Shown piece by piece: positions 61,291 to 64,000 of a stretch of DNA of 64,000 bases. The stretch lies in the NCBI RefSeq assembly GCF_002161175.1, contig NZ_NFMA01000008.1:47032-111031 (forward strand), written 5' to 3'. The notes beneath the pieces are model-generated. The model had not been told where the DNA came from, did not search any database, and worked only from the letters and a program-made list of their open reading frames with translations. Made by a program: the position numbers and the translations under genes. This stretch comes from Flavonifractor sp. An100. GTDB taxonomy: Bacteria; Bacillota; Clostridia; Oscillospirales; Oscillospiraceae. The stretch's first letter is position 1. Every line of letters starts with the position of its first letter.

Positions 61291-62202
61291 TCAAAGGGTC
61301 TGAACGGTTTTCAGGCGGGAGACGGCGTGGAGAATGGTCTGTCCATAGGCGGTGTGTTCCTCGGGAGGGAGATGGAGCAGAGCCGCTTCGTCGCAGGCAA
61401 GCTCGGTGTCCTGTTCCACTGCCCGGCGCATCAGCCACAGGAGGGGGTTGAACCAGTGTACCGCCGAGGCGGCCAGGGCCAGGGCTTTTAGCCAAATATC
61501 CCGGCGCCGGTAATGAATGAGCTCGTGGAGCAGGGCGTATTCCAAATCTTTTCCCGCTGTTGCGTCCTGGGGAAGCAGGAGAACCGGACGGACCACCCCG
61601 GCCAGCATGGGGACAGGCAGTCCGGGGCAGAGCAGGAGTCCGGGACGGCGGTGCAGAGCCAGCTTGTCCCCCAGGGAGTTGTAGATGCGGAGAATATCAG
61701 CCTGCTGAACGGGAGCGGCCCAGCGCTTAAGGTAGCGGAGAAAACGCAAGTGGGAGAGAATGCTCCAGCCCAGCACTGCAATCAGACCCAGCAGCCACAC
61801 CAGCAAAAGAACATGGGAAAAGGAAACGGCAGCCAAGGGGGAGTCTGAATCAGGAGAAGGAGTAGGTTCCTCGAAGGTGGCAGGGGGCTGGAATGGCTGG
61901 CTGGAGGAAGGGGGGTTTCCCTGGCCGGACTGTCCCTGGGACTGGGATGGTTGAGGGGAAGTCTGAGGCAAAATGGGGCGTTCCATAGCTGGGGCGGTGA
62001 GCTGGATGGGGGCCTGCTCCATGGATTGCTGGGGTAAAAGCTGTATTGGGATGACCAGGCGCAGACATAGGAGAAGCCAGGCCAGACAGCGCCACCGGGC
62101 AGCGTAGCGGGTGCGGGTGAAGCGGGCGACGGCCATGAGAGCCAGGCCAGCCAGAGCGCCGCCCAGAGAGAGGGCGGCCAGGTGGGTCAGGAAATCACTC
62201 AT
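61291..62202 (-). CDS. M56 (BlaR1-like) membrane peptidase lacking a sensor domain
   Basis: 303 aa. Three or four membrane segments, a Pro/Gln/Ser-rich loop (residues about 75-120), then the zinc peptidase part: LLHELIHYRRRDIWLKALAL (HExxH) and AVEQDTELACDEAALL. It ends soon after, at HAVSRLKTVQTL, so the C-terminal sensor of BlaR1/MecR1 is missing. It overlaps the BlaI-type gene by eight bases. It likely cleaves the repressor or itself on a signal from a partner, perhaps the proteins encoded next. Confidence 0.88.
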   Translation of the reverse strand: MSDFLTHLAALSLGGALAGLALMAVARFTRTRYAARWRCLAWLLLCLRLVIPIQLLPQQSMEQAPIQLTAPAMERPILPQTSPQPSQSQGQSGQGNPPSSSQPFQPPATFEEPTPSPDSDSPLAAVSFSHVLLLVWLLGLIAVLGWSILSHLRFLRYLKRWAAPVQQADILRIYNSLGDKLALHRRPGLLLCPGLPVPMLAGVVRPVLLLPQDATAGKDLEYALLHELIHYRRRDIWLKALALAASAVHWFNPLLWLMRRAVEQDTELACDEAALLHLPPEEHTAYGQTILHAVSRLKTVQTL

Positions 62203-62569
62203 GGCTTCCTCCGCTCAGCTCGTCCAGCAGGGAACGCAGCTCCTCCACATCACGCTTGGCCAAGCCGCCCCGGGCCAGAGCGGCCACAAAGTTTCGGGGG
62301 GAGCTTCCGTACAGCCGGGAAAGAACACTGTGGCTGTCGAAGGCCAGGTACTCCTCACGCTCCACCAGGGGGGAGTAGCGGTTGCCCTTGCGGTCCCGCT
62401 GGACAGAGACAAAGCCCTTGTCCACCAGACGGGTGAGGTAGGTGTTAATGGTGTTAGGGGCCCAGCCAAAGGGGGATAGGGCCTCCTCCAGCGCGGAGCG
62501 GGGCGTGTCAGGGCCGGAAGACCAAAGCGCTTTCATTACTTCCAACTCTGTGTCAGGTAAACGTTTCAT
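62195..62569 (-). CDS. blaI: BlaI/MecI-family repressor
   Basis: 124 aa. Winged helix of the BlaI family: LPDTELEVMKALWSSGPDTP, WAPNTINTYLTRLVDKGFVS, RDRKGNRYSPLVEREEYLAF, then a C-terminal dimer helix. It probably represses its own operon through the inverted repeat at 62588-62625. The M56 gene overlaps its end. Confidence 0.92.
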   Translation of the reverse strand: MKRLPDTELEVMKALWSSGPDTPRSALEEALSPFGWAPNTINTYLTRLVDKGFVSVQRDRKGNRYSPLVEREEYLAFDSHSVLSRLYGSSPRNFVAALARGGLAKRDVEELRSLLDELSGGSHE

Positions 62570-62587
62570 GGGTAGCCTCCAAGATTA

Positions 62588-62625
62588 CTTCAAATGTAGT
62601 TTCTAAGATAATACTACAATTGAAG
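62588..62625. promoter_or_regulatory. BlaI-type operator with overlapping promoter
   Basis: Inverted 13-base arms (62588-62600 and 62613-62625, one mismatch), each with a TACAnnTG-like half. On the minus strand TTGACC, 17 bases, TAGTAT overlaps the repeat. The layout fits autoregulation by the BlaI-type protein. Confidence 0.7.
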
Positions 62626-62659
62626 TCGCTTTGGGTCAAGTTACAATGCAGTTACAGAA

Positions 62660-62690
62660 AAAGCCGGCTGTCCGAGGACAGCCGGCGGAT
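62660..62690 (-). terminator. Terminator of metA
   Basis: GCCGGCTGTCC (62663-62673) and complement (62676-62686), then TTTTTC on the minus strand. Confidence 0.88.
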
Positions 62691-62718
62691 AAAACGGGGG
62701 AGCGTAAACTCCTCGCGG

Positions 62719-63633
62719 TTAAATTTTGGTAATGTCGTAGGGGGTGGTCTGATAGACGTAATAATTCAGCCAGTTGTTGTAGAACAGCTGGGCAGCGGAG
62801 CGCCAGCGCACCACAGGAGGCTGATAGGGATCGTCGTTCTGGAAGTAATGAGCGGGTACGTCGATGTGCAGACCCTTTTTGATGTCCCGGAAATACTCGT
62901 TGGCCAGGGTGTCAGGGTCATACTCCGGGTGACCGGTGATAAAGAAGCGGCGGTTGTCCTCGCTCTTCACGGCAAAGACACCGGCTTCCGGGGAGACGGC
63001 CAACAGCTCCAGTTCGGGCCGGGCCAGGATATCCTCCAGCTTATTGGCGGTGTAGCGGGAATGGGGGACGTAGAACTCATCGTCGAAGCCCCGGAAGAGG
63101 GGAGATTGCTTTTTTACAATGGTATGGGGAAATACGCCAAAGAGCTTTTTCGGCAGCGAGTACTTGGGGATTCCGTAATGGAAATAGAGGCCGGCCTGGG
63201 CGCCCCAACAGATATGTAAGGTAGAGTGGACATGGGTGCGGGTCCAGGTCATGATTTCACACAGCTCATCCCAGTAATCCACATCGGTAAAGTCCAGGTT
63301 TTCCACCGGGGCCCCGGTGATGATCATGCCGTCGTACTTCCGGTCCTTGATCTGAGAGAAGGTCGTATAAAAGGAAGAGAGGTGATCGGCATCGGTATTC
63401 TGAGAGACATGGCTGGAAGTGTGCAGCAGCTCCACCTGAACCTGAAGCGGGGTGTTGGACAGCTTCCGCAGCAGCTGGGTCTCGGTGACGATCTTGGTGG
63501 GCATCAGATTGAGGATGAGTAGATTCAGCGGGCGCATGTCCTGATGAATGGCCCGGTATTCGGTCATGACAAAGATGTTTTCACTCTCCAAAGTGGCGCG
63601 GGCAGGGAGAGAGTCTGGGATTTTAATGGGCAT
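62719..63633 (-). CDS. metA: Homoserine O-acyltransferase MetA
   Basis: 304 aa from ATG 63633 (GGAGGG upstream). MetA features: [58 protein letters not shown] with the catalytic Cys, and [20 protein letters not shown] with His and Glu. The GAPVE motif has Glu where succinyl-transferases have Gly, which points to acetyl-CoA use (homoserine O-acetyltransferase activity). It acts in methionine synthesis. No SAM riboswitch is seen in its leader. Confidence 0.94.
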   Translation of the reverse strand: MPIKIPDSLPARATLESENIFVMTEYRAIHQDMRPLNLLILNLMPTKIVTETQLLRKLSNTPLQVQVELLHTSSHVSQNTDADHLSSFYTTFSQIKDRKYDGMIITGAPVENLDFTDVDYWDELCEIMTWTRTHVHSTLHICWGAQAGLYFHYGIPKYSLPKKLFGVFPHTIVKKQSPLFRGFDDEFYVPHSRYTANKLEDILARPELELLAVSPEAGVFAVKSEDNRRFFITGHPEYDPDTLANEYFRDIKKGLHIDVPAHYFQNDDPYQPPVVRWRSAAQLFYNNWLNYYVYQTTPYDITKI

Positions 63634-63673
63634 CGGAATCCCTCCTATTATAATAAGAATTTTAACTGTTATC

Positions 63674-63702
63674 AGAGTAGCACAAGTAATGTCTCTGTGC
63701 AA
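63674..63702 (-). promoter_or_regulatory. Sigma-A promoter of metA
   Basis: Minus strand TTGCAC (63702-63697), 17 bases, TACTCT (63679-63674). Confidence 0.6.
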
Positions 63703-63806
63703 GTGGGAGTTCTGCGGAAGAATGTCCACAATAGATGGACAGAAATGCATAAATCCGGAAAAACGGGACAGAATGAAAAAAAGAGGAAGAAAATTGAAAA
63801 AAGGTA

Positions 63807-63835
63807 TTGACAACCACCGCAGCTTTTGATAATAT
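63807..63835 (+). promoter_or_regulatory. Strong rightward promoter P1 (rRNA-type)
   Basis: TTGACA (63807-63812), 17 bases, TAATAT (63830-63835). Confidence 0.7.
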
Positions 63836-63943
63836 AAGCGAGCGCTTTGCGACGGGGCAAAAAAAGTCGAAAGCGCAAGGGTCACAACGCCAGACAGCGA
63901 ATGAAAGAGCTGAAAAAAGTTTGAAAAAACTTGAAAGAAGTTC

Positions 63944-63972
63944 TTGACAAAGGCTGGATGAAGTGATAAAAT
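63944..63972 (+). promoter_or_regulatory. Strong rightward promoter P2 (rRNA-type)
   Basis: TTGACA (63944-63949), 17 bases, TAAAAT (63967-63972), preceded by AT-rich A-tracts like an UP element. Two such promoters 137 bases apart are typical upstream of Clostridia rRNA operons, which would begin beyond the window. Confidence 0.7.
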
Positions 63973-64000
63973 TAAAATCCGCCGCGGCACAAAAGATGTG

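Noticed and set aside
63634..63806. SAM riboswitch before metA
   Set aside because: No S-box core or terminator/antiterminator pair could be recognised in the leader.

Overview
The window looks like the chromosome of a GC-rich, spore-forming, butyrate-producing Clostridia member, most likely Oscillospiraceae (Flavonifractor/Intestinimonas-like). The reasons are a bcd-etfBA-hbd butyrate set with a Rex-type operator, dipicolinate synthase genes, an hrcA-grpE-dnaK-dnaJ operon behind a CIRCE element, and Firmicutes-type promoters and ribosome binding sites. The taxonomic placement is an inference.

Bases 1 to about 32.1 kb are most of a prophage; its left end lies outside the window. It combines a lambda-type head module (terminase, portal, ClpP-like protease with a nested scaffold start, decoration protein, major capsid protein E) with a P2/Mu-type contractile tail (sheath, tube, chaperone with a -1 frameshift, tape measure, X, D, V, U, W, J, I). 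A tail fibre follows, then a large Ig-like/C-type-lectin protein and a reverse transcriptase that resemble a diversity-generating retroelement (DGR). Next come small CD1375-like proteins, holins, an amidase endolysin, a leftward block of small accessory genes, and a divergent regulatory region with three Xre-type regulators. The prophage abuts the 3' end of ssrA (tmRNA), a classic integration site. The palindrome GTTGCAAC occurs six times in the prophage and was not seen in the rest of the window.

Bases 32.1-46.2 kb are housekeeping: ssrA, ppiB, smpB, a NYN-domain protein, a nucleotidyltransferase, thiN, a cysteine desulfurase, a MATE transporter, the heat-shock operon, a small membrane peptide, a deformylase and an M20 hydrolase.

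The most notable region is 46.2-52.4 kb. Dipicolinate synthase subunit A (dpaA/spoVFA) is split. Its N-terminal part (51940-52350) and C-terminal part (46833-47324) lie in the same orientation, separated by about 4.64 kb. That stretch carries a large serine recombinase beside one junction, plus an FHA-FtsW/RodA (SEDS) gene and a class B penicillin-binding protein. Both junctions share a near-identical core, and inverted 8-bp arms lie just inside each element end. Precise excision would restore a 291-aa DpaA in frame and rejoin it to dpaB. This is the architecture of a sigK-skin or vfbin-type sporulation intervening element, here in dpaA.

Bases 52.4-64 kb hold etfA, etfB, bcd and hbd, a BlaI/M56 regulatory pair followed by two large membrane-anchored proteins that may be detached sensor domains, metA, and two strong tandem promoters at the right edge that probably drive an rRNA operon outside the window.
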